From positions 1 to 7,722 of the forward strand of contig JBKCIQ010000159.1 of the NCBI GenBank assembly GCA_046302135.1: a stretch of DNA of 7,722 nucleotides, in the 5' to 3' direction. Position 1 is the first letter of the stretch, and every line of letters starts with the position of its first letter. Origin of the DNA: AM-1111 sp046302135 (GTDB lineage Bacteria > Bacteroidota > Bacteroidia > B-17B0 > Aurantibacillaceae). The notes under the pieces are model-generated. The model did no database searches and was not told the DNA's origin. It saw only the letters and a program-made list of their open reading frames with translations. This document shows, piece by piece, positions 1 to 5,716 of this stretch. A program made the position numbers and the translations under genes.

Positions 1-34
1 CCCTGATCAAGCAAAAAAGTAGGGAAAGATTGAA

Positions 35-100
35 AAAACAGCGGTGGCTTCGACATTTTCGTGTTTATCAACACTCAGGCTCAGCCACCTTCACAGTTTT
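35..100 (-). repeat. Palindromic repeat unit, copy 1 (inverted)
   Basis: Core 43-89 runs from GGTGGCT to AGCCACC (7-bp perfect stem). An inner stem GTGTT (61-65) / AACAC (70-74) closes a 4-nt loop. Outer AAAAC (35-39) pairs with GTTTT (96-100). Read on the minus strand, the core aligns with copies 2 and 3 (518-569 and 1946-1997) apart from a few substitutions and a 6-nt shorter apical loop. It is likely a genome-wide interspersed repeat, which cannot be shown from this window alone. Confidence 0.8.
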
Positions 101-112
101 GAATCTCTCTTC

Positions 113-138
113 GTTCTTTTTGCATAATCAAAAAGAAC
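113..138. repeat. T-run/A-run hairpin
   Basis: Perfect 10-bp inverted repeat, GTTCTTTTTG (113-122) and CAAAAAGAAC (129-138), with loop CATAAT. The same left arm of 10 nt recurs at 2163-2172 in another hairpin. It has the look of a bidirectional intrinsic terminator but lacks a GC-rich stem, so I call it a repeat. Confidence 0.7.
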
Positions 139-179
139 CAAAAAATCTTTCTTATAGCGAAGATTTAAATTCTTTCCTG

Positions 180-201
180 CTTTTTTGCTTGATCAAAAAA
201 G
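180..201. repeat. T-run/A-run hairpin, with an inverted partner at 5-19
   Basis: Perfect 8-bp stem, CTTTTTTG (180-187) and CAAAAAAG (194-201), with loop CTTGAT. Positions 5-19 are the exact reverse complement of 180-194 (15 nt), so the two ends of this stretch carry inverted copies of the same module. Confidence 0.7.
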
Positions 202-232
202 TAGCAAAAAAATCAAGGCTGCATTTTCTCTT

Positions 233-271
233 TTGCAACCTTAGTTGCAATTTTTCGCTCTCAAAAATTGC
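233..271. repeat. Two overlapping, mutually exclusive hairpins
   Basis: TTGCAAC (233-239) pairs with GTTGCAA (244-250). GCAATTTTT (247-255) pairs with AAAAATTGC (263-271), a 9-bp stem. The two share 247-250, so only one can form at a time. There is no adjacent gene to regulate, so this is probably repeat debris rather than a riboswitch. Confidence 0.5.
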
Positions 272-340
272 TACAATAAATTTCATCTCAGTCCCTTCGG
301 CCTGAGCTTCATTAATTGCTTAACGCAATTTTCTTGTTTG

Positions 341-509
341 AAAAAACAGAGAAAATAAGGCCAGTCCAGTATTACAATAAAATGGATTAGAAATGCAATA
401 AGCTTTTTAAATTCTTTTCGTTGATGTGAACTCCGCGCTTGTTCACGGCCAACGCGCGACAATGTATTAACCGAATATAGAGGAGTGGCCTTATTTTTTC
501 TGGTTTTTT
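341..509. repeat. Long inverted-repeat pair (arms 341-367 and 482-509)
   Basis: The reverse complement of 341-367 aligns with 482-509 with 2 substitutions and 1 inserted base, giving arms of about 27 nt around a 114-nt interior. That interior contains the GC-rich hairpin module at 429-463. No transposase is present. The layout resembles a small non-autonomous inverted-repeat element or nested repeats. No target-site duplication was identified. Confidence 0.6.
429..463 (+). repeat. GC-rich hairpin module, copy A
   Basis: Stem CGCGC (434-438) with GCGCG (454-458), extended by TTG (439-441) with CAA (450-452), a one-base bulge at 453 and an 8-nt loop. It matches 2016-2050 at 31 of 35 positions. 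It is strikingly GC-rich in otherwise AT-rich DNA. A truncated third copy, AACTCCGCGCT, ends the repeat at 588-598. Confidence 0.7.
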
Positions 510-510
510 G

Positions 511-598
511 TAACAGAGTGGCTGAGCTTGAGTCTTGAGAAATCGAAACACGAAATGGTCGAAGCCACCGTTGTTTTAACCCTAAGCAACTCCGCGCT
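511..598 (+). repeat. 88-bp direct repeat, copy 2 (upstream of ATPase)
   Basis: It contains the GTGGCT...AGCCACC palindrome (518-569), then a spacer and the first 11 nt of the GC-rich module. It aligns without gaps to 1939-2026 with 4 mismatches (at 534, 570, 578 and 587). The inner stem carries one mismatch, GTCTT instead of GTGTT. It lies 120 bp before the preferred ATPase start. Confidence 0.85.
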
Positions 599-701
599 GC
601 TTGCCTCATAAAATCTACGAAAAACAACCCTTATAATATAAAATTATACTTTATTTTATCATGATAATTGATAGTTTATACTTTTCATATCATTTATTTT
701 T

Positions 702-709
702 TAACTTTG
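702..709 (+). promoter_or_regulatory. Possible Bacteroidota -7 element before the ATPase
   Basis: TAACTTTG matches the TAnnTTTG consensus and ends 8 nt before the ATG at 718. No convincing TTG -33 element lies at the usual spacing; the nearest upstream TTG, at 668-670, is too far. If used, the transcript would begin close to the ATG at 718 and would exclude the upstream ATG at 661. Confidence 0.3.
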
Positions 710-717
710 AAAAAGTT

Positions 718-1860
718 ATGGATTTCAAACGTAAACAGTCATTCACGGATAATGATAGACAAAGCATTTTTTTCTGGGGCCCACGTCAAACCGGGAAAAG
801 TACACTTTTAAAAAAGAAATTTAAGGATGCACTTTGGTTTGATCTTTTATTATCGGATGTTTATAAGCGATTGATTTCTACTCCTGAATACCTTAGACAA
901 ACCATCCTCGCTCAAGAGAAAAAAATAGTAATCATTGATGAAATTCAGCGTGTCCCGAAGTTGTTAAATGAAGTTCATTGGCTAATAGTAAATCATAATA
1001 TTCAGTTTGTTTTAAGTGGTTCAAGCCCAAGAAAAATAATGAGGTCTGGAGAGAATTTATTGGGAGGTAGGGCATTGCGCTACGAACTTTTTCCGCTTAC
1101 CTATGCTGAAATTCCAAACTTTGATTTGCTGAAAGCTTTAAATAATGGTTTATTGCCAAGGCATTATTTATCTAGTAACGCCAAACGTTTAATTGATTCC
1201 TATATTGGAAATTATTTGCGCGATGAAATTGTTGCAGAGGCAAAGATCAGAAATATTGATGTTTTTGCAAGGTTTCTAGAAGCCGCTGCATTTAGTAATG
1301 GCGAGATGGTAAATTATTCCAACATTGCCACTGATTGCGGAGTTTCTGCACCTACTATAAAAGAATATTTTCAGATTCTTGAAGATACTTTAATAGGACG
1401 ATTTATTCCCGTCTATCAGTACAAGCCAAAAAGAAGAGTTATTAAAACACAAAAATTTTATTTTTTTGATGTTTCCATTGCGAACAATTTACTCAAAAGA
1501 AATAAAATCGAGTTTGGCTCAGAAATTTTTGGAAATGCATTTGAGTCATTTATTTTTCAAGAGTTAATCGCTCATCGTCACTATTCCGGACTAAATTATG
1601 AGATTTCATATTGGAGAACTGCTTCACAGTTGGAAGTTGATTTTATTTTGGGCAAACATGAAGTTGCTTTGGAAGTGAAATCTACCAATAAAATTTCCAC
1701 ACACCACCTCAGAGGATTAAAATATTTTATGGAGGAGTACAAGGTGAAAAAAGCAGTAATAGTGTGTACAGAGCCATTGCCTAGAAAGATTGGAAATATT
1801 GAAATTTTACCCTGGAATGTTTTCTTAGATAAATTATGGGCAGGAAAGATTATTGAATAG
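718..1860 (+). CDS. AAA_14 / DUF4143 family ATPase
   Basis: A P-loop ATPase of the AAA_14 plus DUF4143 type, a widespread family of poorly known function. Numbered from the upstream ATG at 661: Walker A GPRQTGKS at residues 40-47, Walker B IVIIDE at 89-94, sensor-like FVLSGSS at 116-122 and LGGR at 134-137. A winged-helix-like segment follows at about 175-275. The C-terminus has a PD-(D/E)XK-like arrangement: E295/E301, D327, then E338-V-K340. I prefer the ATG at 718 (residue 20 of the longer frame). From there the protein is 380 aa, starts MDFKRK about 20 residues before Walker A as in relatives, and skips a hydrophobic, non-conserved leader. The frame is intact, with no disrupted motif. The gene is alone on this strand, flanked by repeat mosaics on both sides, with no toxin, antitoxin or methylase neighbour. 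Substrate and role are unknown. Confidence 0.9.
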   Translation: MDFKRKQSFTDNDRQSIFFWGPRQTGKSTLLKKKFKDALWFDLLLSDVYKRLISTPEYLRQTILAQEKKIVIIDEIQRVPKLLNEVHWLIVNHNIQFVLSGSSPRKIMRSGENLLGGRALRYELFPLTYAEIPNFDLLKALNNGLLPRHYLSSNAKRLIDSYIGNYLRDEIVAEAKIRNIDVFARFLEAAAFSNGEMVNYSNIATDCGVSAPTIKEYFQILEDTLIGRFIPVYQYKPKRRVIKTQKFYFFDVSIANNLLKRNKIEFGSEIFGNAFESFIFQELIAHRHYSGLNYEISYWRTASQLEVDFILGKHEVALEVKSTNKISTHHLRGLKYFMEEYKVKKAVIVCTEPLPRKIGNIEILPWNVFLDKLWAGKIIE

Positions 1861-1938
1861 CTGGTAGAGGAAAATTTTTAGAAACCGATTTCTGAATTAA
1901 TTGAATCAAAAAGACCGACCATATTTTTTTGTTCCTAT

Positions 1939-2026
1939 TAACAGAGTGGCTGAGCTTGAGTGTTGAGAAATCGAAACACGAAATGGTCGAAGCCACCTTT
2001 GTTTTCACCCTAAACAACTCCGCGCT
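1939..2026 (+). repeat. 88-bp direct repeat, copy 3 (downstream of ATPase)
   Basis: Same orientation as 511-598, with 84 of 88 positions identical. The hairpin spans 1940-2003: outer AACAGAG with CCTTTGTT (one bulge, one G-U pair), TGGCT/AGCCA, and inner GTGTT (1960-1964) / AACAC (1975-1979) with a 10-nt loop. It continues directly into a complete GC-rich module at 2016-2050, which copy 2 has only in truncated form. Confidence 0.85.
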
Positions 2027-2050
2027 TGTTCACTACTAATGCGCGACAAT
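2016..2050 (+). repeat. GC-rich hairpin module, copy B
   Basis: Stem CGCGC (2021-2025) with GCGCG (2041-2045), then TTG (2026-2028) with TAA (2037-2039), a bulge at 2040 and an 8-nt loop. Compared with copy A, the four differences fall in the loop, the bulge and one stem base, where G-C becomes G-U, so folding is retained. Confidence 0.7.
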
Positions 2051-2057
2051 TTATCAT

Positions 2058-2085
2058 CGGGTGCTTCGACGGGCTCAGCCCCCCG
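2058..2085. repeat. Imperfect GC-rich palindrome
   Basis: CGGGTGCT (2058-2065) faces AGCCCCCCG (2077-2085) around TCGACGGGCTC. The core TTCGAC...GCTCAGCC is shared with copy 1 at 43-89, so this looks like a short variant of the same palindrome family with one arm degraded. Confidence 0.55.
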
Positions 2086-2100
2086 TGTTAATCTCCTTAC

Positions 2101-2124
2101 ATTTTCTTTCTTGAAAGAGAAAAT
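2101..2124. repeat. AT-rich hairpin
   Basis: ATTTTCTTTC (2101-2110) pairs with GAAAGAGAAAAT (2113-2124), with a 2-nt bulge and a TT loop. Function unknown. Confidence 0.45.
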
Positions 2125-2162
2125 GAAGCCGATTGCTGAGTAAATCGAAGCAAGATTTTCTG

Positions 2163-2185
2163 GTTCTTTTTGATCATGCAAAAAG
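2163..2185. repeat. T-run/A-run hairpin
   Basis: CTTTTTG (2166-2172) pairs with CAAAAAG (2179-2185), loop ATCATG. The 10 nt at 2163-2172 are identical to 113-122, linking the two intergenic mosaics. Confidence 0.6.
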
Positions 2186-2303
2186 TTTGACCTTGGTTTT
2201 TCTATTTAAAATGATTTTATTAAAACGGAACACGAAAAGTGTTGAATCAATCGATTGCTTATGCAACAATTTTTTCAAATCAGCTTATTAAAAAAGATGC
2301 TAT

Positions 2304-3521
2304 TTATCGCTTTTCAGAAAATCTCCTCTTAAAATTCCCCTTAGTAAAAGACTTCTTTTTTTTCTTGATGGTTTCGACTTTGTACTCAGGCGCAGGACCA
2401 ATTTGTTCAGGGAGAACAAACCGTGGGATTTCTCTCTGAATCAATCTTTCAATGCGATCAAATTTTCTGAAATCGTTTTCATTCACAAACGTAATCGCAG
2501 TTCCCGTTGATTGCGCACGCGCTGTTCTTCCGATTCTGTGAACATAATCTTCTGCATCCGGAGGCACATCATAATTCACAACCAAATCAATTCCTTCCAC
2601 ATCAATTCCTCTCGAAAGCACATCTGTTCCAACCAAAATTTTTAAATTCCTGCTCTTAAATTTTATCATCAACTCTTCACGCTCCTGCTGTTCTAAATCA
2701 GAATGAAAAGCCCTAGCGTGTATATTCCATTTTTTTAAATCACGTTCCAGTTGCTTTACTTTTTCTTTTGTTGAAGAAAAAATTAAAACGGACTGATAAT
2801 CTTTCTCCTGCAGCAACAAATTAAGCAATGGCGCTTTTTGATTTTCATAAACAATATAAATTCTTTGATCAAGTCCCTCTGCCGGTTTTGCGATTGCAAT
2901 ATTTATTTCTGCTGGTTCAAATAAAATTCTCTTAGCAAGCTCTCGCATTTTAACAGGCATGGTTGCACTGAAACAAATGTTTTGTCTTTTTTCAGGAAGA
3001 TATTTCAAAATGCGAAGTATATCATCATAGAACCCCATGTCCAACATTCGATCTGCTTCATCTAAAATAAAATGCTGCAAATGACTGAAATCAATATCTC
3101 CTGCCTGAAGCAAGGCAATCAACCTCCCCGGTGTTGCTATTACAATATCTACTCCCTCTTGTAAGGCGCGCTTTTGTCTTCCCCAGGCAACCGCATCGCC
3201 TCCTCCGTAAATTGCAATTGATCCTACACCGCAGAAATAACCCAAACCCTCAACTTGCTGATCAATCTGTACCGCTAGTTCTCTGGTAGGAGCAAGTATT
3301 AACGTATTTAAAAATCTTTTTTCAGATGATATGATTTTATTCATCACCGGAAGTAAAAACGCCGCGGTTTTACCTGTTCCGGTCTGTGCGCAAGCAATTA
3401 AATCTTTTCCTTCAGAGATAACTGGTATGGCCTGTTGCTGAATGGGAGTTGCCTCACGGAAGTTCATGGAGTCCAAACCTTCCTGTAGTTGAGAGTGAAA
3501 ATTGAAATCTTTAAAAAGCAA
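2304..3521 (-). CDS. DEAD-box ATP-dependent RNA helicase, RhlE-like
   Basis: A superfamily 2 RNA helicase, 405 aa, that would unwind or remodel RNA in the cytoplasm (ribosome assembly, RNA decay or cold adaptation are typical roles). All core motifs are intact: Q motif TPIQ at 25-28, motif I AQTGTGKT 45-52, Ia PTRELA 78-83, Ib TPGR 130-133, II DEAD 154-157, III SAT 185-187, IV FSST 248-251, V GTDVLSRGID 298-307, VI HRIGRTAR 328-335. A lysine/arginine-rich tail (about 386-405) probably binds RNA. The start codon is TTG at 3519-3521. An in-frame stop sits at 3531-3533 and the next ATG is residue 19, inside the conserved FxDFxxH...TPIQ start of the family, so TTG is the best choice. There is no Shine-Dalgarno sequence. 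It diverges from the M49 gene and converges with the ATPase gene. The exact subfamily is uncertain, so I give no symbol. Confidence 0.95.
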   Translation of the reverse strand: MLFKDFNFHSQLQEGLDSMNFREATPIQQQAIPVISEGKDLIACAQTGTGKTAAFLLPVMNKIISSEKRFLNTLILAPTRELAVQIDQQVEGLGYFCGVGSIAIYGGGDAVAWGRQKRALQEGVDIVIATPGRLIALLQAGDIDFSHLQHFILDEADRMLDMGFYDDILRILKYLPEKRQNICFSATMPVKMRELAKRILFEPAEINIAIAKPAEGLDQRIYIVYENQKAPLLNLLLQEKDYQSVLIFSSTKEKVKQLERDLKKWNIHARAFHSDLEQQEREELMIKFKSRNLKILVGTDVLSRGIDVEGIDLVVNYDVPPDAEDYVHRIGRTARAQSTGTAITFVNENDFRKFDRIERLIQREIPRFVLPEQIGPAPEYKVETIKKKKKSFTKGNFKRRFSEKR

Positions 3522-3539
3522 AGGAATAAATTATTAACT

Positions 3540-3547
3540 CAAAGATA
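3540..3547 (-). promoter_or_regulatory. Likely -7 promoter element for the helicase gene
   Basis: On the minus strand this reads TATCTTTG, an exact match to TAnnTTTG, ending 18 nt before the TTG start. The implied leader is about 10-15 nt. No clear TTG -33 box is visible at 17-23 nt upstream. Confidence 0.45.
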
Positions 3548-3612
3548 CGCTAATATTGGCTTTAATTAGCTATTATTATCTACTTTGATTTTTTTCACCG
3601 AATGTAAATTCG

Positions 3613-3620
3613 CATCTTTG
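3613..3620 (+). promoter_or_regulatory. Likely -7 promoter element for the M49-der operon
   Basis: CATCTTTG differs from TAnnTTTG only at the first base and ends 5 nt before the ATG at 3626. Transcription starting 5-7 nt downstream would give a leaderless or nearly leaderless mRNA. A TTTG at 3584-3587 could serve as the -33 box, but its spacing (25 nt) is longer than usual. Confidence 0.4.
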
Positions 3621-3625
3621 CGCCC

Positions 3626-5713
3626 ATGAAAATAACAGTAAAACTTATTTCTTTTCTGTGTTTGATTTTACTTTTTGCATGTAACCATGCTGAAAAAGAT
3701 AAAATTTCATCTACAGATAGCACCCAAACTATTGAATCAAATGAACCTGATTCCTTATTTCAGTTTCAAACAGATCAGTTTGCCGATCTTCGAATCTTAC
3801 GTTACCAAGTGCCGGGATTTGAATCATTAAAGCCTCAGCAGAAAGAATTGTTGTATTATCTATATGAAGCGGCCCTGTGTGGAAGAGACATCATCTGGGA
3901 TCAGAATTGTAAATACAATCTCACTGTAAGAAAATTCATTGAGAACGTTTGTAGTACCTACAAAGGAAATCGTGAATCTAAAGACTTCAAAAACTTTATG
4001 GTGTATGCAAAACGAGTTTGGTTCTCAAATGGAATTCATCATCACTATTCATCCGATAAAATTCTTCCTGAATTTTCTTCAACTTATTTAGACACGTTGA
4101 TTTTACTTTCAGAGGCTAAAGGTTTTCCGATGGAAAAAGACGAAAGTAATGGTGATTTCAGTAAACGAATTGGTAAAATCATTCTTGATCCAAATTTCCT
4201 TTCAAAAAAAGTGAGTCTTGATCCTAAAAAAGATTTAATCACTTCGTCAGCTGTTAATCTTTATGAAGGTTTGAATCAGAATGAAGCAACTGCATTTTAC
4301 AATGACGCCAATAAAGACAACTGTGAAACTCCTGTTATGCCGGGCCTCAATAGTAAGCTGGTAAAAAAGGATGGAAAAACTGAGGAGAAAAAATGGATGG
4401 TGGGTGGCATGTACTCTAAGGCAATTGAGCAAATTGTTTATTGGTTAGAGAAAGCTGTAACGGTTGCAGAATCTCCCGAACAAAAATCAGCATTGGAAAA
4501 ATTAGTGACGTTTTATAAAACCGGTGAGCTGAAAGATTTTGATGCTTACAGCATCGCTTGGGTTAAGGACGTAAATTCTGCTGTTGATGTGGTAAATGGT
4601 TTCATTGAGACTTACAACGATCCTCTGGGTTTTAAAGGAAGCTATGAGTCTGTAGTCTCTGTAAAAGATATGGAAGCAAGTAAAAGGATTGCCGCAATCG
4701 GTTCACAGGCTCAATGGTTCGAAGATAACTCACCACTTTTCCCTGAACACAAAAAGAAAAATGTAACGGGAATTTCTGCTAAGGTGATCAACGTTGTAGT
4801 GGAGAGCGGAGATGCGGCTCCATCTACACCGATAGGAATTAATCTTCCTAACAACGAGTGGATACGGGAAAAACACGGATCTAAATCTGTTAACCTTGGT
4901 AACATTGTTGAGGCTTATGACCGCGCCTCGGGAGCAAGTGTGGTTGACGAATTTTATTACAACAAAGAAATAGCAGACAGAGTAAAAAAATGTGCGGCAT
5001 ACGCTGACAAACTCCATACCGATATGCACGAAGTTATTGGGCACGCCAGCGGGCAAATTGAACCTGGAATAAAACAGCCAAGTGAAACATTGAAAAACTA
5101 TGCTTCAACGCTTGAAGAGGCAAGAGCAGATTTGGTTGCCTTATATTATCTCTATGATAAAAAACTCGTTGACATGGGAATTATGGAATCGCTGGATTAT
5201 GGAAAAGCTTCTTATGACGAATATATAACCAAAGGATTGATGATACAATTGGCCAGACTGAAACAAGGCAAAAATCTGGAAGAGGCACACATGAGAAATC
5301 GTCAGTTGGTGGCGGCATGGGTACTCGAAAAAGGAAAAAAAGATAAGGTGATTGAAATCAAAAATAAAGACGGTAAAACATATTTCGTGGTGAATGATTA
5401 CGAAAAACTTAAGAGTTTGTTCGGAGACTTATTGAAAGAGATTCAGCGCATCAAATCTAAGGGAGATTATAAAGCAGGACGTGCGCTGGTTGAAAATTAC
5501 GGAGTAAAAGTTGATTCAAAAATACACAGAGAAGTTTTAGAGCGTTACGGTAAATTGAATATCGCTCCTTACGCAGGATTCATTCAACCAAAACTTACCC
5601 CGGTAAGTAAGGATGGTAAGATCGTTGATGTAAAAATTTCTTTTCCAAAGGATTTTGTTCAGCAAATGTTAGAATACGGCAAACAATATGCTTTGTTGCC
5701 GACAATGAATTAA
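3626..5713 (+). CDS. Lipoprotein M49 family metallopeptidase (dipeptidyl peptidase III-like)
   Basis: A zinc exopeptidase expected to release dipeptides from the N-termini of short peptides. The M49 signature is intact: HEVIGH at residues 468-473 (zinc ligands H468 and H473, catalytic E469) and EEARAD at 497-502, where E498 corresponds to the third ligand. The NLPNNEWIR...GSKSVNLGN block (406-425) and the NGIHHHYS block (135-142) also fit bacterial DPP III relatives. Length is 695 aa, close to the family norm. The N-terminus MKITVKLISFLCLILLFAC is a lipoprotein signal with lipobox LFAC and lipidated C19, so the enzyme should sit on the envelope rather than in the cytosol like the eukaryotic enzyme. 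Inner, outer or surface location cannot be decided. The der start lies 3 nt after the stop, so they are probably co-transcribed. Substrate preference is not readable from sequence. Confidence 0.93.
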   Translation: MKITVKLISFLCLILLFACNHAEKDKISSTDSTQTIESNEPDSLFQFQTDQFADLRILRYQVPGFESLKPQQKELLYYLYEAALCGRDIIWDQNCKYNLTVRKFIENVCSTYKGNRESKDFKNFMVYAKRVWFSNGIHHHYSSDKILPEFSSTYLDTLILLSEAKGFPMEKDESNGDFSKRIGKIILDPNFLSKKVSLDPKKDLITSSAVNLYEGLNQNEATAFYNDANKDNCETPVMPGLNSKLVKKDGKTEEKKWMVGGMYSKAIEQIVYWLEKAVTVAESPEQKSALEKLVTFYKTGELKDFDAYSIAWVKDVNSAVDVVNGFIETYNDPLGFKGSYESVVSVKDMEASKRIAAIGSQAQWFEDNSPLFPEHKKKNVTGISAKVINVVVESGDAAPSTPIGINLPNNEWIREKHGSKSVNLGNIVEAYDRASGASVVDEFYYNKEIADRVKKCAAYADKLHTDMHEVIGHASGQIEPGIKQPSETLKNYASTLEEARADLVALYYLYDKKLVDMGIMESLDYGKASYDEYITKGLMIQLARLKQGKNLEEAHMRNRQLVAAWVLEKGKKDKVIEIKNKDGKTYFVVNDYEKLKSLFGDLLKEIQRIKSKGDYKAGRALVENYGVKVDSKIHREVLERYGKLNIAPYAGFIQPKLTPVSKDGKIVDVKISFPKDFVQQMLEYGKQYALLPTMN

Positions 5714-5716
5714 AAT

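Larger units (their letters stand above)
1..660. other. Repeat-mosaic intergenic region without a credible gene
   Basis: About 660 bp upstream of the ATPase gene. It consists of short palindromic repeats, several of which recur in the second intergenic region at 1861-2303. The open frames here (30-305 +, 283-627 -) are translations of the repeats themselves: both contain a similar peptide, RWLR-FRV, because they read copies of the same palindrome. They have no recognisable domain and are not called as genes. Individual repeats are listed separately. Nothing resembling an RNA gene of a known family was seen. Confidence 0.75.
1861..2303. other. Second repeat-mosaic intergenic region
   Basis: A 443-bp stretch between the convergent ends of the ATPase and helicase genes. 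It holds the second 88-bp direct repeat, a GC-rich hairpin module and three more hairpins, listed separately. Near 2229-2257, AACAC-GAAAA-GTGTT is followed by CAATCGATTG, which resembles scrambled pieces of the palindromic unit. No clear GC-stem/U-tract terminator was found for either gene. A GTG-started frame at 2239-2439 (+) mostly overlaps the helicase 3' end and is not called. Confidence 0.7.

Noticed and set aside
30..305. 91-aa plus-strand open frame
   Set aside because: It reads straight through palindromic repeats, shares its RWLR-FRV peptide with another repeat-derived frame, and has low-complexity composition with no domain.
283..627. 114-aa minus-strand open frame
   Set aside because: It covers the 88-bp repeat and the GC-rich module. 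Its peptide comes from the repeats, with no domain and no promoter-like site.
661..717. Upstream ATG for the ATPase
   Set aside because: The 19 extra residues are hydrophobic and not like the family N-terminus, and a TAnnTTTG element lies after it. Still possible, so it is recorded in the gene entry.
1880..1893. Terminator after the ATPase gene
   Set aside because: The AGAAA/TTTCT stem is only 5 bp without a GC-rich core or a following T-run.
511..2050. Integron attC sites flanking a gene cassette
   Set aside because: The palindromes have AAC...GTT ends and a bulged stem, but the required GTTRRRY core is absent and no integrase is seen.
1..2300. Insertion sequence or CRISPR array
   Set aside because: There is no transposase, no regular repeat-spacer periodicity and no cas gene. 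The repeats are of several kinds at irregular spacing.
2239..2439. 66-aa frame starting with GTG
   Set aside because: Two thirds of it is antisense to the conserved-frame helicase gene, and the rest is repeat debris.
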